61,640 nucleotides of DNA from a virus. The position numbers and the translations under genes are program-made. Positions within the stretch are counted from its first letter, which is position 1. Every line of letters starts with the position of its first letter. Where the stretch lies: positions 1 through 61,640 of IMG/VR virus record IMGVR_UViG_3300031524_000009. One strand, given 5' to 3'. This document shows, piece by piece, positions 17,568-26,137 of the stretch. The notes beneath the pieces were generated by a model, which searched no databases, was not told the origin of the DNA, and saw only the letters and a program-made list of their open reading frames with translations.

Positions 17568-18835
17568 TGGACCGTTCTATCGTCTCTGAGGCACTCTCAC
17601 GCCTTTCCCTCGGACGTGCCTACGTCAACTCTCGCGCCGACTACTATGACGGGATCCTGCTCGACATGGTGGTGGAAGTGGTTGACGTCCCGGGGACCAC
17701 CATGGGCATTACGCAGGGCTTGGTGCTCTACGTTAACGGCCCCTGGCTGCTGTCCGATCCTGAAGTTCAGGCAGAAGATGTTATCGGCAGCTGCCTCGTA
17801 CATGAGAGTGAACACATTCTACGCGGCTTTGAACGTGTCATCGCCCTCCCCGATGAAAACCTAGCGGGCATCGCCGCCGATGAAGCCATCAACTTCAACC
17901 TTCAAGAAGAAAAGTGGCCATTGCCCTCCTGGGTTATTTACCCCTCGACCTACAACCATCCCCCCAACTTGACCCTCGAGCAGTACTACAGCCTGCTCGA
18001 GGAAGAGCTGCGGAGAAAAAACAAAACGCTGCAACAGCTCATGGACGGCAAGCAGCCGAAGCAAGCCGCCACATCCTGGCAACCCAAGATCGGCGCGGGC
18101 GGTTGTGGCTCCGGGGGAGGGCACGCTGTAAACAAAGAACTCGAGGCGGCGCTCGACGCCGCCTACGGGAAGAATGAAGCCGAGGTCCTCTGCGCCAAAC
18201 AACAAACCCTCGATGCGATTGAAGCGGCTCTCGACGGCCCTGGGCGCTTCAAGACAATGATCAAAGCGCGCTACAACGCGCCCGAAGTGGATTGGCGTAA
18301 GCTCTGCCGCCGCCTCATTCAACGCAGCGCAGAGCACATCGCCGGAAACTCTGTTTACTCCATGCGAAACCCCAGCGTCGGAGGGCAGCTTGCAGGTGTG
18401 CTTTGCGCGGGATTGGTGGACCATCGTCCCAACGTTGTCTTGGTCGAAGACACCTCGGGATCCATGGGCCACAAGCAACTCCTCAGCGCGCGCAGCGAGG
18501 TGTATCACTTGATGCGCAGCGTGGGCATCGAAGAAGCAGTGCACCTTCAAGTCGATGTCTACGTTCAATCTGATCGGCGTATTCGCCTACGCGACTTACC
18601 AAAGATCGATTACAAGGGCCGGGGAGGAACGGACTTCACCAAAGTTTTCGATTACGTAAGAAGGAAGTACCGCGACGCTAACCTGCTCGTTTACTACACC
18701 GACGGCGATGGCACAGCGCCCGCAAAATCTCCTCGCGGATTAGACGTCATCTGGTGCATCGTGCGAAGCCCCTACGCGCGACGCCCGGCACCCTGGGGAC
18801 ACCTAGTGGTGTGCGACAAGAGCCAAAAGCTCTAA
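17567..18835 (+). CDS. VWA-domain protein with N-terminal HExxH metallopeptidase-like domain (DUF2201-like)
   Basis: The N-terminal domain holds HESEH at 79-83 in the setting SCLVHESEHILRG, the zinc-binding motif of metallopeptidases of the DUF2201 type; whether it cleaves anything is not known. A Lys-rich and Gly-rich linker follows (145-190). The C-terminal VWA domain has the MIDAS motif DTSGS at 295-299, Thr355 in GGTDF and Asp379 in YYTDGDG, so all metal-coordinating positions are kept. Such proteins pair with MoxR ATPases, as here with a one-base overlap. The pair would form a nucleotide- and metal-dependent remodelling unit. The gene ends 5 bases before a strong terminator. Confidence 0.9.
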   Translation: MDRSIVSEALSRLSLGRAYVNSRADYYDGILLDMVVEVVDVPGTTMGITQGLVLYVNGPWLLSDPEVQAEDVIGSCLVHESEHILRGFERVIALPDENLAGIAADEAINFNLQEEKWPLPSWVIYPSTYNHPPNLTLEQYYSLLEEELRRKNKTLQQLMDGKQPKQAATSWQPKIGAGGCGSGGGHAVNKELEAALDAAYGKNEAEVLCAKQQTLDAIEAALDGPGRFKTMIKARYNAPEVDWRKLCRRLIQRSAEHIAGNSVYSMRNPSVGGQLAGVLCAGLVDHRPNVVLVEDTSGSMGHKQLLSARSEVYHLMRSVGIEEAVHLQVDVYVQSDRRIRLRDLPKIDYKGRGGTDFTKVFDYVRRKYRDANLLVYYTDGDGTAPAKSPRGLDVIWCIVRSPYARRPAPWGHLVVCDKSQKL

Positions 18836-18840
18836 GAACC

Positions 18841-18864
18841 GGGCGCTCTCTTCGGAGGGCGCCC
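18841..18864. terminator. Intrinsic terminator with UUCG tetraloop between convergent operons
   Basis: A 10-base-pair stem (GGGCGCTCTC against GAGGGCGCCC, one G-T pair) closed by a TTCG loop is followed by CGTGTTTCTTTT on the plus strand. It lies between the convergent VWA and DUF6527-like genes, so it can stop plus-strand transcription and, less strongly, act on the minus strand too. Confidence 0.85.
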
Positions 18865-18874
18865 CGTGTTTCTT

Positions 18875-19207
18875 TTAGCTGTTCTTTTGCTCTGGATGTA
18901 AGAGCTTGTCTGCAGCAAACCTGGTGGCATCCCAGTCCGGTAACGGCACGGTCTTTCCCGCCAGCGCATGCGTAGAATCTGAACAATACGCGATCTCGCC
19001 ATTCGTCACGTGGGAGTGACACCGTGGGTAACCAACGGCCGGCTCTGCATGCACCAAGACAGGTGGAGAAAAGGTCGGCGCCGTAGAGGATCCATTGAAG
19101 GACCAGCCACTCGTAACGCAGTGAACCGACTGACACCCCGGGCAGAAAAACGACCAAGAGTAGTGCCGCCCATCGGGCAAGCGGGCTTCATGCAGCTTCG
19201 TACCCAT
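18875..19207 (-). CDS. DUF6527-like small zinc-binding phage protein (110 aa)
   Basis: The pattern SFFCPGCQSVHCV, W-SFNGSSTAPTFSPPVLV, RCHSHVTNGEIAYCSDSTHALAG and TVPLPDW matches the short, widespread phage family now called DUF6527. Paired Cys and His residues (FCPGC, VHC, RCHSH, CSDSTH) suggest one bound metal. The biochemical role is unknown. It is the last gene of the portal operon, two bases after the portal stop, and ends just before the convergent terminator. Confidence 0.72.
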   Translation of the reverse strand: MGTKLHEARLPDGRHYSWSFFCPGCQSVHCVTSGWSFNGSSTAPTFSPPVLVHAEPAVGYPRCHSHVTNGEIAYCSDSTHALAGKTVPLPDWDATRFAADKLLHPEQKNS

Positions 19208-19209
19208 AG

Positions 19210-22200
19210 CTAGATCAACGCCTGCATCCGCCGTGGGGGCAATGCTTCGGGCAACGGACGCATGTCCACGCCCCCCGTTTCCGAGCCCCCCTGAGCGTCG
19301 CCCAGCATGACGGCGTCGCCTGCGGGGGCGGCGCTCTGTTGTTCTTTACTGATGAGTTCAGTCACCAAATCGGCCAGGTCTTGACTCTGCGCCGCCAGAG
19401 CGTTGAGCGCCATCTCTTGCATGTCTGGATCAAGCTGCGCGATCTGTTTGGCGTAGCCAGTGGCCAGCTGAACCAAGTCGACGGGCATCTTCTCGTTCCC
19501 GGCGGACGACCCCAAGTCCTGATCGATACTAAGGGAGCTCTGCGCGCCGGCTGGCACGCTCGAAGAGTACCCGCGCGCAGGCGCAGGCCCAGGCAACATG
19601 GGGACGGGGGGTGGCTGTGCTGCTTGTTGCGCTTGCTGCGCGTTCAGGGCGCCATCGGGCCCCCCGGGCTCTCCCGGTGCCAAAGGTTGCTGCTGCGCTT
19701 GCTGCATCGTTTGCTGCGCCTTGGCTTGCATCTTCATCATGATGACCTGGCTCTCGCCTTGAATCTCGGCCATCGCGAGCTGTTGCTTCTTCACCGCCGC
19801 CAAGCGCCTGGCGCTCTCGCGGATCATGATGTCGTTCTCATCTTCAATATCGAGGTCGGCGTCCGCCAGTAGCGTGGTGTCGCTGATCTTGTTCGCTTGG
19901 TTCAGCTGGAACAAGTAGCTCTTACGTTGCATGTCGTCGGCCATCTTGAACGGCTTGAGCCGTACATTGACCTTGGGCCACCCCATGAAATGGGAGACGA
20001 GCTGCATGATCCAATTGACCATCTGCCGCTGTCGGCCGATGAAGCTCAAGAACGTGTTCTCGAGCATGCGCATGGACACGTTGCTGCCAGCCCAGGACAA
20101 GCCGCCTTGCAAAAACTCCCGGGGCACACCCATGCCCATCATGATCTGCTCGCCTAGCATTTGCATTTCTTGACTCATCAAGAGCGCTTTGCCATCCCCA
20201 CCAATGGTCTGATTACCCAGGGGTAGGGGCATGATCGGGATGTAGTTCGTGTTAACTGAGGCCATGCCCCACAAGCAGAACGTGCCGTGCGTTTCCGTGT
20301 CGTCTTCGAGGGTAACGACGGGACCACAGGTCATCTGGAAACCGATCACCTCCTTGGCTTCTACCTCCCGGAGCTCCTCGATGCGATGCCACACGTAGCC
20401 GTCCTTAAAGAGCCCGATGTTGCAGTGAACTACGTGTGGGAGCGGCTCACCGCGTAGCCAAGCGTCAAAACGCAGGGCCATGCCGCCGTGAAGCGATATC
20501 TTGTACGAACCGCTGGACACGCCCGTCTTCCCGTTGATGCAGTAGGCTTCCGGTTCTTGACGTGTAAGACCCGGGATGAACCCATAGGCGAGAAGAAGAT
20601 TGCGAACGTCGGCAGCGAGCTGTCGGCTGGCTGTAATCGCGTCACGCTTCTCCGTTTTGTGGCCCTCGTGGTAACAACCGTCGCCGTCGAAGTAGCCGTG
20701 AAGAAGTGAAGCGACGCGCCGCTCCCCGGCGTGCTTCAACTCGTCTGCCACGCGCTTCCTGACGGATGTACCCTCGCACAGGCTATGGAAAAACTGGGCG
20801 GCTACTGTGCTTGAGTAGACACGCTGGATGCCCTGTTCACTCTTTTCCGCGGTAAACCCTTCGGTTCCAAAGTTCTTCAGGAAGAACGCATCGAGGCGCG
20901 CCACGAATTCCGCCCCGTCCCTGTGCAGCGAGAAAAGAACCTGCTTCGGCGTGACGTTCCCCTCGGCCAGGTACAACCCAGAGACCCAGCACAGCTCTTC
21001 GTCAAAGGCGATGTAACGGGTAACACGACGGGGTACGCGCTGCTCACGGATCGCATTCTGCGCGGTCTTGTACTGGTTGACCGACCAACCCTTTTCCGAG
21101 AGCAATGCTTGTCGATCTGTAGCTTCTGCGCCCGACGCCAAGTGCTCGTACGCTTCGGGAACACCCGCGTCTCGATAGTCTACGTAGACCCAGTCGTTGG
21201 TCACTGCATTGTCCACGAACTCTGCGAGATCAAGTGTACTCGCTTCCGACGCGGGATACTTCGGTACGGGGTACCCGATGTAGTCCCCCACGCGCAGGTC
21301 CTTCACGCGGATGGGCTTAGTCTCACCTCCAAGTTTGTGCCCGTTGCCATTGTTGAACTTCCGTCGTGCAATGAACGGGTGGCCTTCTGACACGCAGGGC
21401 ACAGCACCGTGCAAACCGCGTACAACAACTTGGTACGCGCGCTCGCCGTCACGTAGGGGGCGGCGCCATACTTTCTCAACAGTAGACAAGAACCCTGTGT
21501 GGTCACGGAGACGATCACCCTTCTTCACGCTCCCCGCTTGTACAACCCCAGCCTCAGCTTCCACCCAAGACTCTGGCGTCACACAGTCCTGCCTCCAACG
21601 CGCGAGCTCCATCGCAACTTGGTCACGCCAATCGAGAAGATTGATTGTCGTGAATGGATCGGTAGTTCCGCTAGCCGCTTGGGGAAACAAAATGCGTAGG
21701 GGAACAATATGCTCAAGCAGAAGCGCTTCCTGCGCCTTCTTCATGATCTGCAAGTAGAACGCATCTTTGAGAACGGGCAGGATAAGCGGGATACCCCAGC
21801 CGCGATCTTGGAACGCCAGCGTTGGCCGCTTCATTACGAAAAGGTTGGCCTTGCTGAAAACGACCCCCTTCTCTTGGCGAATTGCCTGAAGAAAGATTTG
21901 GGGCATGCCCTCGACGATGTCCTTTTTTCCCAGGGTAACGTCGGCGCGAATGGGCGCGGGCAGCGTATAGAAGTACGTGCACTCGCCCGTGATGTCGTTG
22001 TAGCTGACTTCGATGTCTTCCACGCTCCAGCGCACTGGACGAATAGAGCTGGCGTCGCGGTAATACCAATCCTTCGGAGTTGCTGCACCCGTCTGCCCGC
22101 ACTTGGGGCACGACAAACGAAACTCGTGGCTCGTGTACAGCCAATACTCACGGATCTTGCGCGCCTGTTCACTGAAGCCGCAGGATGTACACGTCAGGTA

Positions 22201-22608
22201 TTTCTGAAAGGGGAAGGAAAGACTGACCGCCGACGTGCCGTAGCACTGGTAGTCCAAGCCGCACTCAATCTGAAACGATCGCATGCGGATGGTTTCATTA
22301 AAGTACTCGCTCCACCGTCGTACAACTTCGGGATCTTCGTGGTCCACGACTACGTCTGTCACCGGATATTCCGCCAACTTAACAATGATGGCGTTGATGA
22401 GCGGGTTGGTCAGGAAGTAGTACCGGCAGAACTTGAAAAGCTGCTTAACCGTGGTCGGCAAGTACGTGTGCGCGACATCAAAGAAAGGGCTCGGGTAATT
22501 GACCCCTTGCACGTTGCCGCCCTGAATACGGCCGCGGGTCATGCCCCCTTGAAAGCGCCCAGGGCTCGTGGGGGAGCCCATCGCAAAGTTACCGAAGGAG
22601 AAGCTCAT
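19210..22608 (-). CDS. Portal protein interrupted by an intein
   Basis: The portal forms the ring through which DNA enters and leaves the head. Family signatures are FFLTNPLINAI-like sequence near residue 65, LQIMKKAQEALLLEHIVPLRILFPQ near 290-315, and after the intein NYIPIMPLPLG, IGGDGKALL and GVPREFLQGG. The intein covers residues 342-786; the spliced protein has about 687 residues. A zinc ribbon (C140, C143, C167, C170) is inserted in the N-terminal part. The C-terminal 180 residues are Gln/Ala/Pro-rich and probably disordered, ending with a short helical domain. The start overlaps the upstream stop as ATGA. Confidence 0.92.
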   Translation of the reverse strand: MSFSFGNFAMGSPTSPGRFQGGMTRGRIQGGNVQGVNYPSPFFDVAHTYLPTTVKQLFKFCRYYFLTNPLINAIIVKLAEYPVTDVVVDHEDPEVVRRWSEYFNETIRMRSFQIECGLDYQCYGTSAVSLSFPFQKYLTCTSCGFSEQARKIREYWLYTSHEFRLSCPKCGQTGAATPKDWYYRDASSIRPVRWSVEDIEVSYNDITGECTYFYTLPAPIRADVTLGKKDIVEGMPQIFLQAIRQEKGVVFSKANLFVMKRPTLAFQDRGWGIPLILPVLKDAFYLQIMKKAQEALLLEHIVPLRILFPQAASGTTDPFTTINLLDWRDQVAMELARWRQDCVTPESWVEAEAGVVQAGSVKKGDRLRDHTGFLSTVEKVWRRPLRDGERAYQVVVRGLHGAVPCVSEGHPFIARRKFNNGNGHKLGGETKPIRVKDLRVGDYIGYPVPKYPASEASTLDLAEFVDNAVTNDWVYVDYRDAGVPEAYEHLASGAEATDRQALLSEKGWSVNQYKTAQNAIREQRVPRRVTRYIAFDEELCWVSGLYLAEGNVTPKQVLFSLHRDGAEFVARLDAFFLKNFGTEGFTAEKSEQGIQRVYSSTVAAQFFHSLCEGTSVRKRVADELKHAGERRVASLLHGYFDGDGCYHEGHKTEKRDAITASRQLAADVRNLLLAYGFIPGLTRQEPEAYCINGKTGVSSGSYKISLHGGMALRFDAWLRGEPLPHVVHCNIGLFKDGYVWHRIEELREVEAKEVIGFQMTCGPVVTLEDDTETHGTFCLWGMASVNTNYIPIMPLPLGNQTIGGDGKALLMSQEMQMLGEQIMMGMGVPREFLQGGLSWAGSNVSMRMLENTFLSFIGRQRQMVNWIMQLVSHFMGWPKVNVRLKPFKMADDMQRKSYLFQLNQANKISDTTLLADADLDIEDENDIMIRESARRLAAVKKQQLAMAEIQGESQVIMMKMQAKAQQTMQQAQQQPLAPGEPGGPDGALNAQQAQQAAQPPPVPMLPGPAPARGYSSSVPAGAQSSLSIDQDLGSSAGNEKMPVDLVQLATGYAKQIAQLDPDMQEMALNALAAQSQDLADLVTELISKEQQSAAPAGDAVMLGDAQGGSETGGVDMRPLPEALPPRRMQALI
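20251..21585 (-). other. Intein in the portal protein with an intact-looking LAGLIDADG homing endonuclease
   Basis: A 445-residue insertion starts with Cys342 after MELARWRQD and ends with GMASVN before Thr787, where the portal sequence TNYIPIMPLP resumes. A block B-like motif lies near VSEGHPFI. Two LAGLIDADG helices are present, SGLYLAEGN and LHGYFDGDG, both with the acidic residue kept, so the endonuclease can be active and the element mobile. The penultimate residue is Val instead of His, and the +1 residue is Thr. Splicing would restore a portal of normal length. Confidence 0.9.
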
Positions 22609-23765
22609 GACATCAGGTTATCCGGCGGTTTGCCTTGCGCTGCGTTGGTCATCACTCGTTCAACTTGGGGGCTATCGAGACCCGGCTGCGCGCCGGGGGT
22701 CGCGGCGCCACCGCCGAGCGTCATGGATGGCGGTTGGTTCTTCTTCACACCCACCAATTGTCCGATGCCTTTCCCGATGGTGCCGCCCACAGCGCTTCCC
22801 ACGTGCCCAATTGCACGACCCCCCGTGGAACCCACGAAAGGCGTCAACGCGGACGCTACCCCGCTTCCAAGGGCACCCCCGACTTGCTCCCCTTTCGTGC
22901 TCGGTGCGTCGGGATCATTCGGATCACTGGGCTGCGCTGCGGCAAGGGCAGCGCCGGCGGCCGGGGTGCCGATCAACGCGGCCTTGCCTAACGTACTCTG
23001 CCCCCTCCACGCATTGCCGAGACCGTGCTGCAGCACATCTTTACCGCCCTCGCGCAGCCCCTTCTCCTGGAAGTTCTGAGCGATCCCCGCCAAGCTGGTC
23101 TGCCCCTTTTGCGCGCCTTCGAGCGCCTGACGGTACCGCCCGTTCACTTGATCCATCGCGGGGATGTTGCCCCGTTGCAACGCCTTCTCCGCCGCATTCA
23201 AGTGATCTTTCAAACCCCCGACGTTCAACTGCGTCAGGGCTTGCGCGTACTGCGGCGTTCCCCGCGCGGCGCCCCCAGGGACCAACCCGGTCACGGAGTG
23301 AAGCTGGCGCTGCCCAGACCGAGCCGCCAAACCAAGCGGGTTGTATTTGCCCGCGGTGAGCTGCGCCACCGTCCCCGCCCCGCGGCCCCCCGAAGCCAAC
23401 CCCGCGGCACCCCCCACGGCGGTGCCAATCAAGGCGCCCCGGCTTCCGCCGGCGAGTGCGCCCGAAAGAGCGCCCAGCGTACCTCCCCCTTCTTCGACTG
23501 GTTTGCTGTACCCCTGGTAGGCGCCGTGTGCCGCGCCGAGCGCGCCGCCCGCAGCCGCCCCGAGGCCCATGCCCGCGCCCACGTTACCCGCGGAACGTAC
23601 CATCTGGCCCCCCACCGCGCGTCCAGCACTTTGCAAAGCGGCGCCCGCCCCCGACTGCGTCAGCTTCTGAGAGGCCGCGGTCAGGGCGCCGCGTGCCAAC
23701 CCTCCTAAGAACGCTTCCTTCTGCAACGCCTCGTGCATGTAATGCAAAAGAAGCGGATCAAGCAT
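22605..23765 (-). CDS. Glycine/alanine-rich glycine-zipper protein upstream of the portal (386 aa)
   Basis: The product is dominated by Gly, Ala and Gln with several glycine-zipper segments (GAGMGLGAAAGGALGAAHGAY, GGSRGALIGTAVGGAAGLASGG split over residues 65-135, and GGALGSGVASALTPFVGSTGG near 310). These can insert into membranes or pack as helices. The N-terminus (HYMHEALQKEAFLGGLARGA) is amphipathic. It may be an internal virion protein that is ejected with DNA, or a head protein near the portal vertex; neither is proven. I chose ATG at 23765, overlapping the previous stop; ATG at 23774 is possible. Confidence 0.75.
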   Translation of the reverse strand: MLDPLLLHYMHEALQKEAFLGGLARGALTAASQKLTQSGAGAALQSAGRAVGGQMVRSAGNVGAGMGLGAAAGGALGAAHGAYQGYSKPVEEGGGTLGALSGALAGGSRGALIGTAVGGAAGLASGGRGAGTVAQLTAGKYNPLGLAARSGQRQLHSVTGLVPGGAARGTPQYAQALTQLNVGGLKDHLNAAEKALQRGNIPAMDQVNGRYRQALEGAQKGQTSLAGIAQNFQEKGLREGGKDVLQHGLGNAWRGQSTLGKAALIGTPAAGAALAAAQPSDPNDPDAPSTKGEQVGGALGSGVASALTPFVGSTGGRAIGHVGSAVGGTIGKGIGQLVGVKKNQPPSMTLGGGAATPGAQPGLDSPQVERVMTNAAQGKPPDNLMS

Positions 23766-24585
23766 GGTAAACAAGGGGCAGCTGGTCGCTCAGATGCTGC
23801 CGGCTCTCCTCTAAAAGATGATGGGCTTCGAGCATGCGCTGTAGCTGAACCGCTTCGGGTGTTAACCCTTCCGGCGCTCGATCGTCTTTACGCACCGCAT
23901 CCCATTGAGCTCGAATCTTGGGTACGTCGAGATCGTAACGCGACGTATCGACGTCCACGATATCGGTCAGGGGTTCGATCGGGCACACCATGCCGTCGTG
24001 CAGGTGCACCACCGCGAGGTACGTACGCACGTCAAGGCTGTACGGTACGTCGGTACGCAGCTTGGCCGCGATGTCGACCGCAATCATGGCTTGGGGGACG
24101 GTCAAAGCGTTCAGGACCCGAAAGTCCGCATGCACCCCGGACAAGGCCATGGCGCAGGGTACAAACACGAGCCACGAATCCCAGAACGTGTCGACTAGAT
24201 GAAGCGTCTTGAGTGCTTGAATCTTGTCGCGCGTCAGATCGCTGATGCTGCGCGTGTGGAAATCAAGCAGGATCTTGGCTTCTAAGAGGTCGGGTTCCCA
24301 ACCCATCCATGCCGGGCCATAGCGACGAAGAAGGGCCACGTCGAGCACATAGGGGTGCGCGTCCGGATGTTGGAACAGGTTGATGGTGGTCGGTGAAGGA
24401 GCCGCCGAAGAAACCACTTTGGTGCTTGGCGTTTCGAGCACCTCAGCGACTTGCGTGGCGTTGTCTTCGGGTTCTTCTTGAAGAAGCTGCGCCAGCGTCT
24501 TGGCTTCGTCTTCACTCGTTCCTTTAACCGCAAGCCGCTCGAGCTTCTGAATATCCGGATCGTCGGGGCGGAGCAAGGTCGGCAT
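23758..24585 (-). CDS. Hypothetical protein of the head/portal operon (275 aa)
   Basis: Not recognised. Residues 1-75 are acidic and likely flexible (EEPEDNATQVAEVLETPSTK). From about 80 onward the protein looks globular and mixed alpha/beta with several aromatic clusters (WMGWEPDLLEAKILLDFH, FWDSWLVFVPCAMAL). The C-terminal 50 residues are helical and charged. It lies between a repeat-motif protein and the glycine-zipper protein in the operon ending in the portal gene, so a head or connector role is likely from position only. There is no signal peptide or catalytic motif. Confidence 0.72.
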   Translation of the reverse strand: MPTLLRPDDPDIQKLERLAVKGTSEDEAKTLAQLLQEEPEDNATQVAEVLETPSTKVVSSAAPSPTTINLFQHPDAHPYVLDVALLRRYGPAWMGWEPDLLEAKILLDFHTRSISDLTRDKIQALKTLHLVDTFWDSWLVFVPCAMALSGVHADFRVLNALTVPQAMIAVDIAAKLRTDVPYSLDVRTYLAVVHLHDGMVCPIEPLTDIVDVDTSRYDLDVPKIRAQWDAVRKDDRAPEGLTPEAVQLQRMLEAHHLLEESRQHLSDQLPLVYHA

Positions 24586-24599
24586 GTATCGGCCTTACC

Positions 24600-26036
24600 C
24601 TACGCCATTCGCGTTTCGGTTGCACCATTAGCGATGCGCATCAAAACCAAGCGTTGGTCCAGGGGGAGCGATTCGAAGATACCCACCGGATCCTTCTGGA
24701 ACGCCGTAACAAGCTCTTCGCTGAACCGCTTTCGCAACGTAGCGGGTTTGTTAGCCGCAAGGGCTTTCAAGTCCGTCAAGCGCATGTATTCGTTACCCAC
24801 GATGAGGGCATCGCTCGAATCATCTTGTTCCGCGGTCTTATAGAACGTGGACAGGAAGGGGTCGACAACGTCTTGGTCCCAAAATTCATCAAGACCCGCC
24901 AGCTTATCGATATCCGAAAGCGTCCGCGCAAACACCGGGGGAGTTAAAAGCGCCCGGCTGTGAAACAGCTCCTGGTAAAGACCGATGGCATGCTGGCTCG
25001 CGGTCTTCTCCGCCTCCGTAAATCCATCCACGTGGGGCTGAAGCAGCTGAACGCGCCCTTCGATGCACGCTTCAATGTGTTCCGCCGGTGCGTACGCGGT
25101 TTGCCCGTACTGCATAGCGGTCTTGCTTAGACCGATGGAAAGCGGCTCGGCGCGCTTCACCAGATTGACCGCGAACGTGTGGCGATCCTCTGGAGCCATA
25201 AGGCGGACATACGCATCGAAGTACGCGCTCGCCGCTTTTACCTGCGCATGTGTATCGAGAGGGTAACGCTGCGCATAGGGCAGCGCGTAATACCGTGCGG
25301 TCTTCTCGCTCACCAGCTTCGGCGGTTCTTTATCCGTCACGTCCACATGCGGGCGCAGCACCGCCGTAACTTGTGGCTCCTTGGCTGGATTCTTCGCAGT
25401 AATCCCGAACGTCTGCTCGAGTACGGTGTCGTCGTCCCCTTCGGTTTTCTTATCCGTGTCCACCAGGTGCGCGATGCCTTCTTCCGCTGTCTTCGCGACG
25501 GACAGCGCCGGCTTTTTACGCACCACGCTATCCATGGGCGCCTGCGTGGGCATGTCCATCGTGCCGATAACATCCGCCGTCTTTTGAAGATCCCAGCTCG
25601 ATCCATCGCTTCCGTACAGCGTACCCTCACTGTCCTTCCACACCCGTTGGCGCCCCACCGTAGGCAAAAGCCCCGTGCTCAGCTTCTTCAATGCTTCAGG
25701 CGGATCGATGTCGTACCAGCCGCACGCCGTGATCAAACTGTGCGCCGCTACCTTCACTGCTTCGACGGGGAGTTTGTCGAAAGTGGCCAAGAAGTACCCC
25801 ACGTTCAACGCGGTATTCCCTGTATCGACACACGCATACTTGCGAAGAGTTACATCCCCCTGGCGCAACACCAAGGCGAATACATCGTCGGGAAGAGCTT
25901 GAAGTTCCTCTTGGGAAACCGTCATCGCGGTTTTCACAAAAGAGGGTACATCTTCATAACGAGGATAGAGCGCGCGCATCACGCGGCCTTCGGCATCGTC
26001 GAAGGGGTCCAGGATCATACCACTGAGTTTTTGCAT
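24600..26036 (-). CDS. Head-operon protein with repeated Lys-Thr-Ala motifs (478 aa)
   Basis: First gene of the minus-strand portal operon, with a GAGGGAG site upstream of ATG 26036. The 478-residue product is not recognised. It contains seven exact Lys-Thr-Ala motifs spread over the whole length (in FVKTAMT, LQKTADV, VAKTAEE, SEKTARY, LSKTAMQ, AEKTASQ, FYKTAEQ), usually after a hydrophobic or acidic residue and before a helical segment. The N-terminal 110 residues look folded; 150-240 are acidic and disordered. It may be a scaffold or prohead core protein with processing sites, but the major capsid protein and protease are not visible here to test this. Confidence 0.72.
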   Translation of the reverse strand: MQKLSGMILDPFDDAEGRVMRALYPRYEDVPSFVKTAMTVSQEELQALPDDVFALVLRQGDVTLRKYACVDTGNTALNVGYFLATFDKLPVEAVKVAAHSLITACGWYDIDPPEALKKLSTGLLPTVGRQRVWKDSEGTLYGSDGSSWDLQKTADVIGTMDMPTQAPMDSVVRKKPALSVAKTAEEGIAHLVDTDKKTEGDDDTVLEQTFGITAKNPAKEPQVTAVLRPHVDVTDKEPPKLVSEKTARYYALPYAQRYPLDTHAQVKAASAYFDAYVRLMAPEDRHTFAVNLVKRAEPLSIGLSKTAMQYGQTAYAPAEHIEACIEGRVQLLQPHVDGFTEAEKTASQHAIGLYQELFHSRALLTPPVFARTLSDIDKLAGLDEFWDQDVVDPFLSTFYKTAEQDDSSDALIVGNEYMRLTDLKALAANKPATLRKRFSEELVTAFQKDPVGIFESLPLDQRLVLMRIANGATETRMA

Positions 26037-26137
26037 AGCGCTCCCTCAAACTAGCACGCCGTAATAGCCGAAAGAGTAGCGGGTAGCGCAGGCATAAGAG
26101 AACTGGAGGCAAGCCCCGCTAGCCCCCGAGGAGGTTT
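26037..26137. promoter_or_regulatory. Divergent intergenic region between head operon and replication block
   Basis: The largest divergent gap in the window (101 bases) separates the minus-strand head operon from the long plus-strand replication block, so promoters for both are expected. GCAGGCATAAGAG at 26088-26100 resembles GCAGGGATAACAA in the gap at 14209-14277. TAGCG occurs twice close together just before it (26077-26087). A GAGGAGG ribosome site at the right end serves the next gene. No standard -35/-10 pair is seen, as would be expected if a phage polymerase reads its own promoters. Confidence 0.35.

Noticed and set aside
21709-23079. Plus-strand open frame of 456 codons across the portal and glycine-zipper genes
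   Set aside because: Antisense to clearly identified coding sequence, crosses a gene boundary, and has shadow-like composition.
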